From Epiperipatus broadwayi (Eukaryota > Onychophora > Udeonychophora > Euonychophora > Peripatidae), in NCBI GenBank assembly GCA_028023455.1, contig JAQFVV010007224.1:62001-126000 (forward strand): a stretch of DNA of 64,000 nucleotides, given 5' to 3'. Position 1 is the first letter of the stretch. Each line of letters opens with the position of its first letter. Of the stretch, positions 24,171-35,654 are shown in pieces. The notes below the pieces were generated by a model that saw only the letters and a list, made by a program, of their open reading frames with translations, was not told the DNA's origin and did not search any database. Made by a program: the position numbers and the translations under genes.

Positions 24171-26824
24171 TTTTACAATTTAATATTACACTAATGTATT
24201 TGTTTGTTGTAGATCATTAATATATAATTTTGATTATTACACTGAATGAAACACTTTTTGGGAGTTTTGTTAACTTTAATTATGAAAACCTTTACTTGCG
24301 ATATATCGATATATCGTTGTTAAACTGATAAATACTCTACATTCATTCATCGTATTTAAGTTAATAATCAAAATCTTGTAAAGAGCAGTAATATTATGTA
24401 CTGTATTGTGTATTGTGAATAAACTCTGTACTGTACAGTTTCAGTATGATATATGCTATTATGCTTTCGGATGGCATGAGATTAACAACCATTTTATGAC
24501 ATCATCATTGTTACAAAATGGCCACCATGATATTATTTTTTTACGATTGATGGTTGCAGATGAATAATCACTTGTAAATCAAAATATTGAGTACAAATTG
24601 ATGATGATGACTATTGTGAATCCTCAAATAAAGGTCAATCATTAAGGAGGGTAAACATGTATATATAAATAAAAAGAAACTATAGTGATTAGAAGTATAG
24701 TTAGATTAAATGATATGTAATACATGTAGCTAGGATATAAGATAATTATTTAAAAAAGAAAACAGTTTTTATTTTATTTTAAAAAATTAAAATAAAATTG
24801 GGTAAGTTAAATGATTATAATATTTATGATTTTTAGATATTAAAAAAATTAGAAAGAATATTTTTTAATAAATGAATTAAGGTTGATCTTATAATTAAAA
24901 TAAAATAAGATCTAGTGTCTGAACCTACTTTGGCACCTCTCTAAGAAGTGCCAAAGCATGAAACCATGGTCAGAGGTTTGGGAAGGGGGGTTCCTGATAG
25001 AGATATTTTAAGTGCTGGCTCTGGCTAAGTATTTATCACAAAGCTTGTTGAGGAATTGGCAATCATCGTTGTTTATAAATAAAATACTCGTTTTATTAAG
25101 GTGGAGACAATAAAATTAAAGTTTAAATTTAAAAGGAATAGACATAATTTAGAAATTATTAAAAATAATAAAACAAATAATATATTTAAATTAATAGTTA
25201 TTCATGATAGGTATATACACAGTCAGGAATACACATGTATAATTTATATTTATTTAATGTATATTTTACATTACCTGAATTATTTTATTTGGTTTTGATT
25301 ATATTTATATCAGTTTTAATGCATTTTACTATATTTTAGGTTTTTCTTTATTATTTTATTAATTTTATTGTTTCCATATTTATGGAATTTATATAGGAAT
25401 GTATTTTATTTTGCTTCATTGCATCTTAGCTCTGAAAAATACTGCAGGGCTGGATTTATGTGCAATAATAAAATGTTGTATTTTTTTTTGCAAACCGTAT
25501 TAAAGTAGAGAGAAAAAATCGCATTTATATAATATATTACTGTAAAATTAAGGAAGTGGTGAATTTGGTAATATTTCTGAATAAATAATTACATGTTTTA
25601 TTTTTGAAACTTTATTTTTTAATACCTATAATGTTTGATATTTTGATATAAAGAGGCATTTAAATTTGTTGTTATGTTCACATTGTAACTGTCTAAATTC
25701 ATCTATCTTGCTAACACACTGCAGAATTTAAACCCTAGACATGGAACTCAACTCTAGGAAGAGTCACCTCCCAAAAATCTTAAGTTCAAATCCAAAGTCT
25801 AAGCTCCACAACGCCCTCTATGTGATAATGTATCTGATGCTACTAATAGTATAACTTCCTGCCAGTGCCAGTGGTCAGAGAGACAACAAAAGGCTCTAAA
25901 ATAGCTTTAGGTTCTTTTAAGACTGACTTATAGATGTGCACTAAGATAAGCCTAATATGCATGTAACTTGGATTGCACCCCAAATAAATAAACAAAGCAT
26001 CTATTTAATTACTACACTATTTATTTAGGCATATAAAGTTAGAGTATGCCCTCCAGATTTAATAGCAAAATAAAGATATACATAAATGTTGTTGTTTCTA
26101 CTTGAGGTATTTTATTATAATGTGTCTATTATATTACAAAGTAAATATGTGTGAGCTACATAAAATATTAAAGCAATTTAAATAACTAACTAAACGTGAA
26201 CAGGGAATCTTAAGATAATAAAAGAAGTTCGTGGGAATGTTGATTCTAATTCTAAGATAATGTTATACTGCAGGTTACTGGGATTCATTTAATTAATGTT
26301 ATTAAAAAAATATTATGGGCATTTGCATGCGGTGGTGCTAGTGATAAGGTGTGAAGGATGGAGTACTATGATGAAATAGTGGCTTTACCAGACAACAAAT
26401 AACTAAAACTAAATTTGAAGTTTAGATAGGCATTTTACCATTTATCTGGGACATCTCTAGTTTTTTGCAAGTCAAGGCTGGCCTACACCCAGGAGCTTCT
26501 TAACCATGGTGATGTACGCAAATAAATTGCCAGTGAGATATTTATGTCACACTTTAATGGGAATTGTGGAGTAAATGAGGGACAAGGACTCAGCTGTTGA
26601 TGAACTTGGGAATAGTAATGCCAATTTAATACTCCAGCACATTTACCAGTAACACACAATGTAACTTTAAAAAATATATAAAAAGGGCAGTTCAAAAAAA
26701 GACAAAATAACTCGCTCTTAAACTTATTTTATGGCCAGCCTTTCTCAACAACATTTAAATAAAAAAACTATTTAAAATCATTTATATAATATGTAACATA
26801 ATTTTCTTAAATACAGTTTATATT
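24171..26824. other. AT-rich DNA with one short perfect hairpin and one repeated word
   Basis: No gene. A perfect 9-bp stem CTTTGGCAC/GTGCCAAAG with an 11-nt loop lies at 24928-24956. A 27-bp word at 25038-25064 recurs exactly, inverted, at 45128-45154. 25680-25900 is less AT-rich and contains AAGTTCAAATCC, close to a Pol III B box, without a convincing A box. 26460-26700 is similar in texture but is unassigned. Confidence 0.55.
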
Positions 26825-28305
26825 CAGGTTTGAACTCAGTCTTTCACATGACGCACTACTATCAGTGCCATCTCATATTGCTGCCCCACCTGATCGCACA
26901 CATCTTGAAAAGATAAATAATCACCAATATACATATTTCATGCTAAACCAGAAATCATCAGTTGGTCTAGATTACTATCCTCACACATATATATAATCAG
27001 TACTCAGCTTTATAGTAAGAAAGCCAATCTTTATACTTTAATAGACAGGCTTCAAACATTTCCAACTCACTACTCCTCAGCCTTCCATTTCTTTGAAAAT
27101 CTGATGATGGAACATTCAAAGCCCTTGTTAGTTCCAAGGTTGTTATCCTACCCATGTTGACATATTAGTCATTCTGACCCTTTATGTACAGGAGAATAAT
27201 CCATTTATACATACATATGCAAGGGATGGCAGACCTTTTAAACACTATTTATATAAATTAATACATTGTATAGGCTTAAACATGCATTTATATATGTAAT
27301 ATATGCAGGTTTGAACTCAGACTTTTACACAACCCATCATAAATGCAGGTTTAAGCCTGTACAATGCATTAATTTATATAAATAGTGTGTAAAAGGTCTG
27401 CCCATCCCTCGCATATGTATGTATAAATGGCTTATTCTCCTGTACATGAGGGGTCATAATGATTAATATGTCAACATGGGTAGGATGACAACCTACTAGC
27501 AAGGGCATTGAATGTTCCATCATCAAACTTACAATGAAATGGAAGGCTGAAGAGTAGTGAGTTGGAAATGTTTTAAGCCTGTCCATTAAAGTATAAAGAC
27601 TGGCTATCTTAATATAAAGCTGAGTACTGATTATATACATGTGTGAGGATAGTAATCTAGACCAACTGATGATTGCTGGTTTAGCATGAAATACATATAT
27701 TGGTGATTATTTATCTTTTCAACATGTGTGTAATCAGGTGGGTCAGCAATATGAGATGGCACTGAAAGTGGTGGGTCGTGTGAAAGTCTGAGTTCAAACC
27801 TGTATATTTTACATATATAAATGCAGGTTTAAGCCTGTACAATGTATTAATTTATATAAATAGTGTGTAAAAGGTCTGCCCTTCCCTCGCATATGTATGT
27901 ATAAATGGATTATACTCCTGTACATGGAACTAACAAGGGCTTTGAACATTCCATCATCAAATTTTCAATAAAGTGGAAGACTGAAGAGTAGTGAGTTGGA
28001 AAAGTTTGAAGCCTGTCCATTAAAGTATAAAGTTTAGCTATCTTAATATAAAGCTGATAAAGTTTAGCTATCTTAATATAAAGCTGAGTACTGATTATAT
28101 ATGTGTGTGAGGATTGTAGTCTAGACCAATTGACAATTGCTGGTTAGCATGAAATACGTATATTGGTGATTATTTATCTTTTCAATATGTGTGTGATAAT
28201 GGTAGTGATTGTGGTGGGTAATGTGAAAGTCTGAGTTCAAACCTGTATTTATTACATATATGAATGCAAGTTTAAGCCTGTACAATCTATTAATTTAATA
28301 AAGTG
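26825..28305. repeat. Array of a ~0.46-kb repeat: one inverted, two direct full units, two fragments
   Basis: Unit A (26825-27290) is the reverse complement of unit B (27341-27802) and unit C (27819-28246). A 35-bp fragment (27305-27339) repeats the start of A, and a fragment (28262-28305) repeats the start of B and C. Units start GCAGGTTTAAGCCTGTAC and end GAGTTCAAACCTGTA, so their ends form a short inverted repeat (CAGGTTTRA) like a MITE. The junction spacer TACATATATAAATG is shared. The end word GAGTTCAAACC also fits a Pol III B box on the plus strand of B and C. Unit C lacks about 40 bp near 27925 and carries an exact 30-bp tandem duplication (28027-28086). Confidence 0.88.
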
Positions 28306-29576
28306 AAGGGGGAATGCATGCTTGCAATTTAGTAATTAGCATGGCAAACAAGCATTTATAGGATTTCCTTACGCAACCCACACTGGCTTGAAAGAATCAA
28401 TTTAAAATCACATTATAATAAAACATTAAAAATATAACGTTATACATATTTACATATAAAAAAAGGTAACCCAAGTAGAAGAAGTGTAACATGCATTAAG
28501 GAAAGATTAAATAATTACACATGATAAATACATAATATGAAGTACATTATTACAATAGTTATAGCTTAAGGTTTACAGAGATCTCAGGTTACATTTTAAT
28601 TACCTCACTTTGCAAGAACAGTCCATAAGCATTTCACAAAATTTGAATAGAGTTCTTGAGCAGACTTTGGTTTTCCTCTATGATCACAGTTTTACAAGCA
28701 ATGGCATAATTCATGCTGTTTTACAATACACCTTCCATGAGCAGCTTTAGTTGGCATTTCAGGGCACAATTACAGAACTTTGGATGGAGACTGATGGCAG
28801 TGAAGAAGCCATTCAGAGGGAAGACAGCCCACTGCCTTTTACCTCATCATTCTGAAGTTAATCATGGTGGGAATTTTTGGATAAGTTCACTTCTCATCGA
28901 GTATCAAATAAGGTGACTTCTTTGACCAACTTCTTTCTTTTAAACTTCTTATTCTCAAGTTTAAACTTATTTTGAAATGAACTCAGCTTTTAGACAACTA
29001 AAATCTATATTAAGATGTCTGAACTTGTTTCTTAGATAAACTAAAATTTGTCTATCTTATCACCAAATCAGCCTTATTTAAAGTCTCCATTAAACAATCA
29101 CTTTTGCCCAGTGGTAAAGAAATCCAGTAATCCAAATTTAGTAATTACATCAGATACCGAGGAATGTATTTTTCATTAAAATTTATTACACGTACTTTCC
29201 CACATATTCTGATCCAATTTATTTAATTAAAATTGCCAGATAAACTGATATCTTATAAATAATTAATTAAACAGTTTAAAATTAGCCACTATTGTCCTCT
29301 TTCCCCACCCTCATTGATTTTAAAAGAAAATGGCATGATTTTGAAAGCTAAAGTAAAAATTTATTTACAACTTTTTTTTTTAATTTAATGTTTAAAATTG
29401 ATTTATAAGTGATATTATTTTAAATTAAATGAAAACAAGTATATCGAATATAACATCCCTAAATAAACAGATCTAATCAAACAAACATTAAAAAACAAAA
29501 TATTTTTATAACTTTTAAAATATTGCAGTATGTGTGTAGATGAGAATATGTGGCCTACTTTGTTGTACAAGCATAT
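28306..29576. other. AT-rich spacer upstream of the LTR element, no supported gene
   Basis: 28700-28920 is less AT-rich and contains a 67-codon ORF (28713-28916) without recognisable domains. 29330-29530 is plain AT-rich sequence. Nothing else could be assigned. Confidence 0.55.
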
Positions 29577-31432
29577 TGTAATGGATATGGTTATTTGATG
29601 TAGTTGATTTTATTAATAGAATACTTTTATTTACAACTTTTATTTTACAGCATTTTATTTATTTATTATCAATTTAGCTATTGCCAAAATATCCCGGCTT
29701 GGTTTCCAACTGTAATGGATATTGTTTATTTAGTTTAGTTTACTATGAATTTTTCAATCATTAATTAATCAGTTAACCAATGCCGTTACAATACAAGCAG
29801 AGAGCAAATACTGATACAAATTTACTTCATATCTGTACCCTAGACCAAACCCTGAGGCAATATGTACATATTATCTTGGCATTATTTTTCCTGGTCAAGC
29901 ACTCTCGGCTGCTGAACAAAGCAAACTATTTCCAAGAAATTTAACTAATATCCAGCACTTGCTATTTATTTTTTTTATAATTGAGAGATTCTCACAAACA
30001 AGCAGCACACAAATGCCATTTAAAATCAGCCTTAGCCTTTTATCAATAAATTACAGTTTTCCCCCCTTGTCGTAGCATGGTGATAGGAGAATAAAGCAAG
30101 TACATGCAATTTAAGAATAAATATGTTTAATAACACTCACACACATATATAAAAATACATAATAACAATAAAAATACACACTTATATAAATTACATAGCA
30201 ATGATAAAAAGAGTAAAACACATTAAATATTAAATATTAGAGTTACTTATTTAAGTTTTCCTGAAGTTTTATTGGGCAGTGTTCTATGTCTATCAAGATT
30301 ATTCCTTCCTAATTAGATTTTATTGTCAAGTTCTTTTTTTCTTTATTTATTTATGAATAAAAAATAAAATCCATTCATTCTTTAGTTACCTAGGTTTTCT
30401 TTGTGGTTGTTTCCATGGGCAGTCTTTTCCCAGAACTTGTACCATCCAGTGGGAGATCATCCCTTTTTTTGTAGAGATGGTATGTCCTTCACACTGTCGG
30501 CTGAATTGATTTCTCTTTGAATTTGATTTATACTTTCTCATTCCAGTTCATAATTTTTCTTGAATCTTTAAGTAGATTTTAAGTTGTTCAGTTACAACAG
30601 AAGTGGCGGTCTCTCTCTAGCAGGTCAGGCTTAGGTCTTATACATCGTGAGTCAGTGGTCAGATGTATCAAGTACGAACCCACATTCGCTTACGCCACTA
30701 GCTGCGCACTTCCTTTTTTTCCTCTCCTTTATTTTGCTGTTGCTTCTTCAACATCTCTACTCATAATAACCTAGATAAGTGTAATTCTTGTTGTACTGTC
30801 CTTTCTTTTGCTCACTGTTTTTTGTAAATTTTTAATTAATTCTTACTAATTTCCAACGAATTCTTATCAACATATATCTTTACTTAATAGCTAGAATGTA
30901 GGTTTTAAATTATCGAACTATAATTATAAAACTTTTCCTTCATATACATTCTTCTTTGTCCATGGAATTTATTTAGTCCAATAGACTTTCACACTTCTAA
31001 TTTGTACGGTCATATTGTTTTTATACTATATATTACATTTAATTTTTACTTAAAGTTTATAATTCATTTTTTCAAGTTTATATTTACAATTTATTTTAAC
31101 TTGTCACAATATAGTTTATGTGAGAGAAAAGATGCATTTCATTATGCATCCCCTTCCCCTCTCTCACAATAAACAGAAATAATTTTCAAGCATTCAACTA
31201 GCTTGTTGTTTTTAAAAGAGAGAAAGAGACACATTTTTTATGCACCCCCTCCCCTTCTCTTACTATTAAAAAAATGCAAAGTAATTTTGACATTTCTGAA
31301 TCTCAACTTTTTTTCTTCTTTTTTTAATTTGTAGTAGCTAACCCATTTACCTTTGTTAATTTCTCATAGCTAACTTATTTACCTTTAGTAATAAATATAT
31401 ACATGTGACAATGACTTTATGTGGTCGTCACA
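29577..31432 (-). repeat. 3' LTR (left copy, 1,856 bp)
   Basis: Homologous along its length to 33989-35650, with many substitutions, so the insertion is old. It carries about 190 bp (roughly 30057-30245) that the other LTR lacks, including an ACACACATATATA stretch, either an insertion here or a deletion there. The terminal word TGTAATGGATAT recurs internally at 29711, as it also does in the other LTR. A polypyrimidine/purine segment at 31120-31260 contains repeated 'GAGAGAAAG' and CCCCTTCCCCTCTC blocks. Confidence 0.85.
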
Positions 31433-32468
31433 TTATACTCCACCCACTTTGATAATTAAAATTGGGTCAAACCTTAGTCTGCAACGAGAGCTTATTTTAA
31501 TTCTTTGCTTTCAACCCTTTACTTCTGCTTTTATTACATAATTTTTCACTCTATCATAATAAGTGATGATGATGATGAGGGTGACTGCAGAGAGACAGCT
31601 AGGTAAAACTACTCAATTCATTCTGATCAATTTTGGCTGATCAATCAATTTAATCTCTATGCATACGAGACCATGGCATAACTTAACTCTCTACCAAAAC
31701 ATAAAAGGGGTTTAAAGCGTGTAAACAGCAGGATATTTGTACTGTCTGTTCATCTTGCACTAACAACAAATTTTTATTTCTTTATTTATTTCTTTTCTAT
31801 ATTTTATTTATTTCGAGATGACAATTCTTATTATATTTTACGTGGCTGGGATTTTCATCCAGCAGAGATAATGAGCCCAGGATTCTTACTGGCACTTCAT
31901 TAAAAAAGTTTTACCACCTAGAGCCATGTAAATCTGCAGTTAGCAAAGAGACGGCTGAATCAAGATCAAAATACAATCCAAACATAATGCATCCACACAC
32001 ACATATGTATGCCTCAATCTGCAACCTCATACACCTATTAGTGATATCTATCATTTACGTATTATCATGATTATTCACTTATTTTATTTTATTAATTATT
32101 AACTGGCTCAAGAATGAGCTTAAACAATTCTTATTTCTACTTTTACTTTTATTTATTGGCTAATTATATCTGCATTTACAATTGACAGATTGTTGCATGA
32201 ATAAATTAATCACAGATTTCTCTTTTTTTTGTTATTACTTTTATTTACAACCTTCGTCTCACTGTGCTTGACTGCACAATATCGTCTATTAAATTAATCA
32301 TTGATAGAACATTCTGTGAATGCTTTCTTTTTTAATTATTTACTTATTATTGTAACTTTAATTATTTGTCATGAGACAATTTGCCCCACCTGTCATATGT
32401 TTATTGAATCATGATTCTATGACATTACCATTTCATTAAACCAACATATCCTTTTTTTTTCCTTAGGC
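31433..32468 (-). other. Internal non-coding region of the LTR element (gag 3' side), with polypurine tract
   Basis: Sequence between the gag-like gene and the 3' LTR. It contains the purine tract at 31438-31450 and a (GAT)n-like run near 31563-31580. I looked here for pol motifs in the minus frames and saw none. The length (about 1 kb) is far too short for a full pol. Confidence 0.65.
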
Positions 32469-33577
32469 TTAGTTTTTGTCTGGAGGCTTCTTATCATTCT
32501 TTCTACTGTACATATAGCCATTTATGCTTGGAACTGAAGCACTGTTCCTATGTCTACTAAAGTCAGCTTGCTCATCTAGATAATTTAGATCTGAATCTCT
32601 TCCAGTCTGCTCAGACATTTTAGCTTTTTCTGATCTATCAGGAAATGCCTGGCTTCCTTCCCAATAATCATGATGAGGTTTTAATTGCATCTTTCTATGT
32701 GTGGATCATTGGGCTGGGGTTTAAATCCCCAATTTTCCACCTTGTCATTAGGCGTAATGCTGTCAAATGCACTCAGCAACTCAGCAACCTGTTCGACAGT
32801 CTTTCCTTCTGGGCCTATAAGCATTTGCTCCACATTGTTACTTTTGCTACTTATTTGCAAGAACTTTCTTATGCTTTCTTGTTTTTTACTGTTAGATTTG
32901 GTCATCTCTATTATATTTTCTATTTTATTTTCACCCCTTTCTACCCTCACTTTTATCTTCTCAACTTTTTTCACTAACTGATTTACATCTAGTCATAGGT
33001 TTTCTACAACCTTTCTGTTTTCATCTTTTATTACTTCAACTTTCTCCTCTTGCTCTAACTTAAATTGCTCTATTTCATGGCACATTGTTTCCAGTTTATA
33101 TTCTACATGTTCCATCCCCTCATTTACTTTCAACTCATTGCAGTGCTTTACATTATCCCACTCTCCCAGAAGACACTGCTCTATTTTCCCCAGTAATTCC
33201 TCCTGGTGATCCAGCCTTTCATTTGCAACCTTCACCTGATATGAGGTTTGTTCACATTTTTCATTTACTTGTTCCACCTTTTGACTAAAATTCTTATTTA
33301 ATTGTTCATCCAACTCTTCTATCCTCCTTATATTTCTTTCATCTCTTTCCATAATTTTCATAATTAGCTGTTGCTGGCTTTTCATTATTTTCATGATCAT
33401 ATCCATTATAATGTAGCTTTTAATTTTATTTTTACTATCAACCTTTATCTTCATTCCCTTGCTAATTTCTATCTCTCCTTCACTAGCTATTTCTCCATAC
33501 AGTTCCATTTGTTCTTCGGAGGTTTTTTCTACGTTGCCCACTAGAGCATCCATTTTTGTTTTTAATTTTATGTGCAT
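32469..33577 (-). pseudogene. Broken gag-like coiled-coil gene of the LTR element
   Basis: Reading starts at an ATG at 33575-33577 and gives about 195 codons dominated by K, E, Q, M and I in heptad-like spacing (for example MKIMERDERNIRRIEELDEQ), predicting long coiled coil. A TGA at 32993-32995 interrupts it, but the same frame continues at once (LDVNQLVKKVEKIKVRVERG) to 32681. There a second frame takes over, overlapping as AGATGCAATTAA, and runs to 32469 (KPHHDYWEGSQAF onward). So one original ORF of about 370 codons has one nonsense change and a frame shift; the latter could alternatively be a programmed or natural junction. No zinc knuckle (CCHC) is visible. Position after the PBS-like site and before the 3' LTR argues for Gag, the particle-forming protein. 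I do not recognise a specific Gag family from the residues. Confidence 0.65.
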
Positions 33578-33967
33578 CAAATCTGTCTAATGCACACACT
33601 AATCACTTATAGTTTATTCTACGGCTTTATTATTCTAACCCTCTCCTTATAGGATTATCTTACTTTATTTACTTTATATCTTACTTACACTAAGTACGTT
33701 TGTTTGACTCTCCCAATCTCACTCACTAATCCTCACTCACCCATGCCTTCAAGATCCCTCCATAACTGTCTCCAATGTACAAACTAACTTCCCAAATTAT
33801 ATCACGTTCTCTTTCTCTCCTTTTACTCTTTATTTTATTTTATTTCTTGCTTCTGTCTACCACCAAGCTTTCTTTCCCTCTTTTTGTTTAACTTTATTTA
33901 CTGCATAATCTATTTAATTTTTTTTTGTACTCAAATTCAAGTGGGCTGAACTTGTAAACATGATAAT

Positions 33968-33985
33968 CACCCCTGACTGGCCCCA
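33968..33985 (-). promoter_or_regulatory. Putative primer-binding site
   Basis: On the minus strand the 5' LTR ends in ACA, followed by ATT and then TGGGGCCAGTCAGGGG. The TGG start complementary to a tRNA CCA end, and its position 3 nt from the LTR, fit a primer-binding site. The tRNA partner was not identified. Confidence 0.6.
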
Positions 33986-33988
33986 AAT

Positions 33989-35650
33989 TGTAATAGATAT
34001 GTTTATTTGGTGTAGTTGATTTTATTAATTTTATTTCTATTACATATTTTTTATTATACTTTTATTTACAACTTTTATTTTACAGCATTTTATTTATTTA
34101 TTATCAATTTAGCTATTGCAAAAATATCCCGGCTTGGTTTCCAACTGTAATGGATATTGTTTATTTAGTTTAGTTTACTACGAATTTTTCAATCATTAAT
34201 TAATCAGTGAACCAACACCATTACAATACAAGCAGAGAGCAAATACTGTATCCTAGACCAAACCCCAAGGCAATATGTAATATTATCTTGGCATTATTTT
34301 TCCCAGTCAAGCACTCTTGGCTGTTAAAGAAAGCAAACTATTTCCAAGAAATTTAACTAATATCCAGTGCTTGCTATTTATTTTTTTATAATTGGGAGAT
34401 TCTCACAAACAAGCAGCACATGAATGCCCTTTAAAATCAGCCTTACCCTTTAATCAATAAATTACAAAAGTTATTCTGAAGTTTTATTGTGCAGTGTTCT
34501 AAGTCTATCAAGATTATTCCGTCCTATTTAGATTTTATTGTCAAGTTCTTTCCTTCTTTATTTATTTATAAATAAAAAATAAAATGCATGCTTGCTTTAG
34601 TTACCTAGGTTTTCTTTGTGGTTGTTTCCATGGACAGTCTTTTTTGAGCACTCGTACCATCCAGTGGGAGATCATCTTTTCTTTTGTAGAGATGGTATGT
34701 CCTTCACACTGTCAGCTGAATTGATTTCTCTTTGAATTTCATTTATACTTTCTCATTCCAGTTCATAATTCTTCTTGATTCTTTAAGTAGATTTTTAAGT
34801 TGTTCAGTTACAACAGAAGTGGCGGTCTCTCTCTAGCAGGTCAGGCTTAGCTCTTATACATTGTGAGTCAGTGGTGAGACGGGTTGGGTACCGAACCCAC
34901 ATTCCCTTATGCTGCTAGCCGCACACTTCCTTCATTTTTCCTCCTTTGTTTTTTGCTATTGCTTTTTCAACATCTCTACTCATAATAATCCAGATAAGTG
35001 TAATTATTGTCTTACTGTCCTTTCCTTTGTTCATTGTTTTCTGTAAATTTTTAATTAATTCTAACTAATTTCCAACAAATTCTTATCACCATATATCTTT
35101 AATTAGTAGCAGGAATGTATGTTTTAATTAATCAAACTATAATTATAAAACTTTCCCTTCATATACATTCTTTTTTGTCCGTGGAATTCAATTAGTCCAA
35201 TAGACTTTCACACCTCTAATTTGTATGGCCATATTGTTTTTATATTATATATTTCATTTAATTTTTACTTAAAGTTTATAATTCATTTTTTCAGATTTAT
35301 GTTTACAATTTATTTTAACTTGTCACAATATAGTTTACGTGAGAGAGAAAGATGCATTTCTTTATGTATCCCCTTCCCCTCTCCCACAATAAACAGAAAT
35401 AATTTTCAAGCATTCAACTAGTTTGTTATTTTTAAAAGAGAGAAAGAGACACATTTTTTATGCACCCCCTCCCCTTCTTTTACTATTAAAAAAATCAAAG
35501 TAATTTCGACATTTCTGAATGTCAACTTTTTTTTTGTCTTTTTTTTAATTTCTAGTAGCTAAGCCATTTACCTTTATTAATTTCTAGTAGTTAACTTTTC
35601 TACTTTTAATCATAAATATATACGTGTGATGACTTTACATGGTCGTCACA
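33989..35650 (-). repeat. 5' LTR (right copy, 1,662 bp)
   Basis: Partner of 29577-31432. A segment near 34805-34925 reads, on the minus strand, CTAGCAGCATAAGGGAATGTG followed by GGTTCGGTACCC, a tRNA T-arm-like sequence. The same place in the left copy has GGTTCGTACTT. It may be a Pol III-like element or an old SINE captured by the LTR before the two copies diverged. Confidence 0.85.
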
Positions 35651-35654
35651 ATAT

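Larger units (their letters stand above)
29577..35650 (-). mobile_element. LTR retrotransposon, gag-only, minus-strand orientation
   Basis: Two long direct repeats (29577-31432 and 33989-35650) both start TGTAATRGATATG and end GTCGTCACA, giving TG...CA termini on both strands. They enclose 2,556 bp. Read on the minus strand, the 5' LTR is the right copy. Three bases after it lies TGGGGCCAGTCAGGGG, a tRNA-primer-binding-like site (33985 downward). The purine tract AAAGTGGGTGGAG (31438-31450) lies just before the left copy. ATAT at 29573-29576 and 35651-35654 may be the target duplication, although it is low complexity. The interior holds only a gag-like gene; no protease, reverse transcriptase, RNase H or integrase motif was seen, so the element is non-autonomous or deleted. 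Confidence 0.85.

Noticed and set aside
25770-25800. B-box-like AAGTTCAAATCC
   Set aside because: No A box or tRNA-like fold around it.
28713-28916. 67-codon ORF in a less AT-rich patch
   Set aside because: No domain, splice context or repeat match to support it.
32645-32981. Plus-strand ORFs over the gag-like gene (also 33085-33288)
   Set aside because: Antisense shadows of the coiled-coil frame, which has the composition and context expected of Gag.
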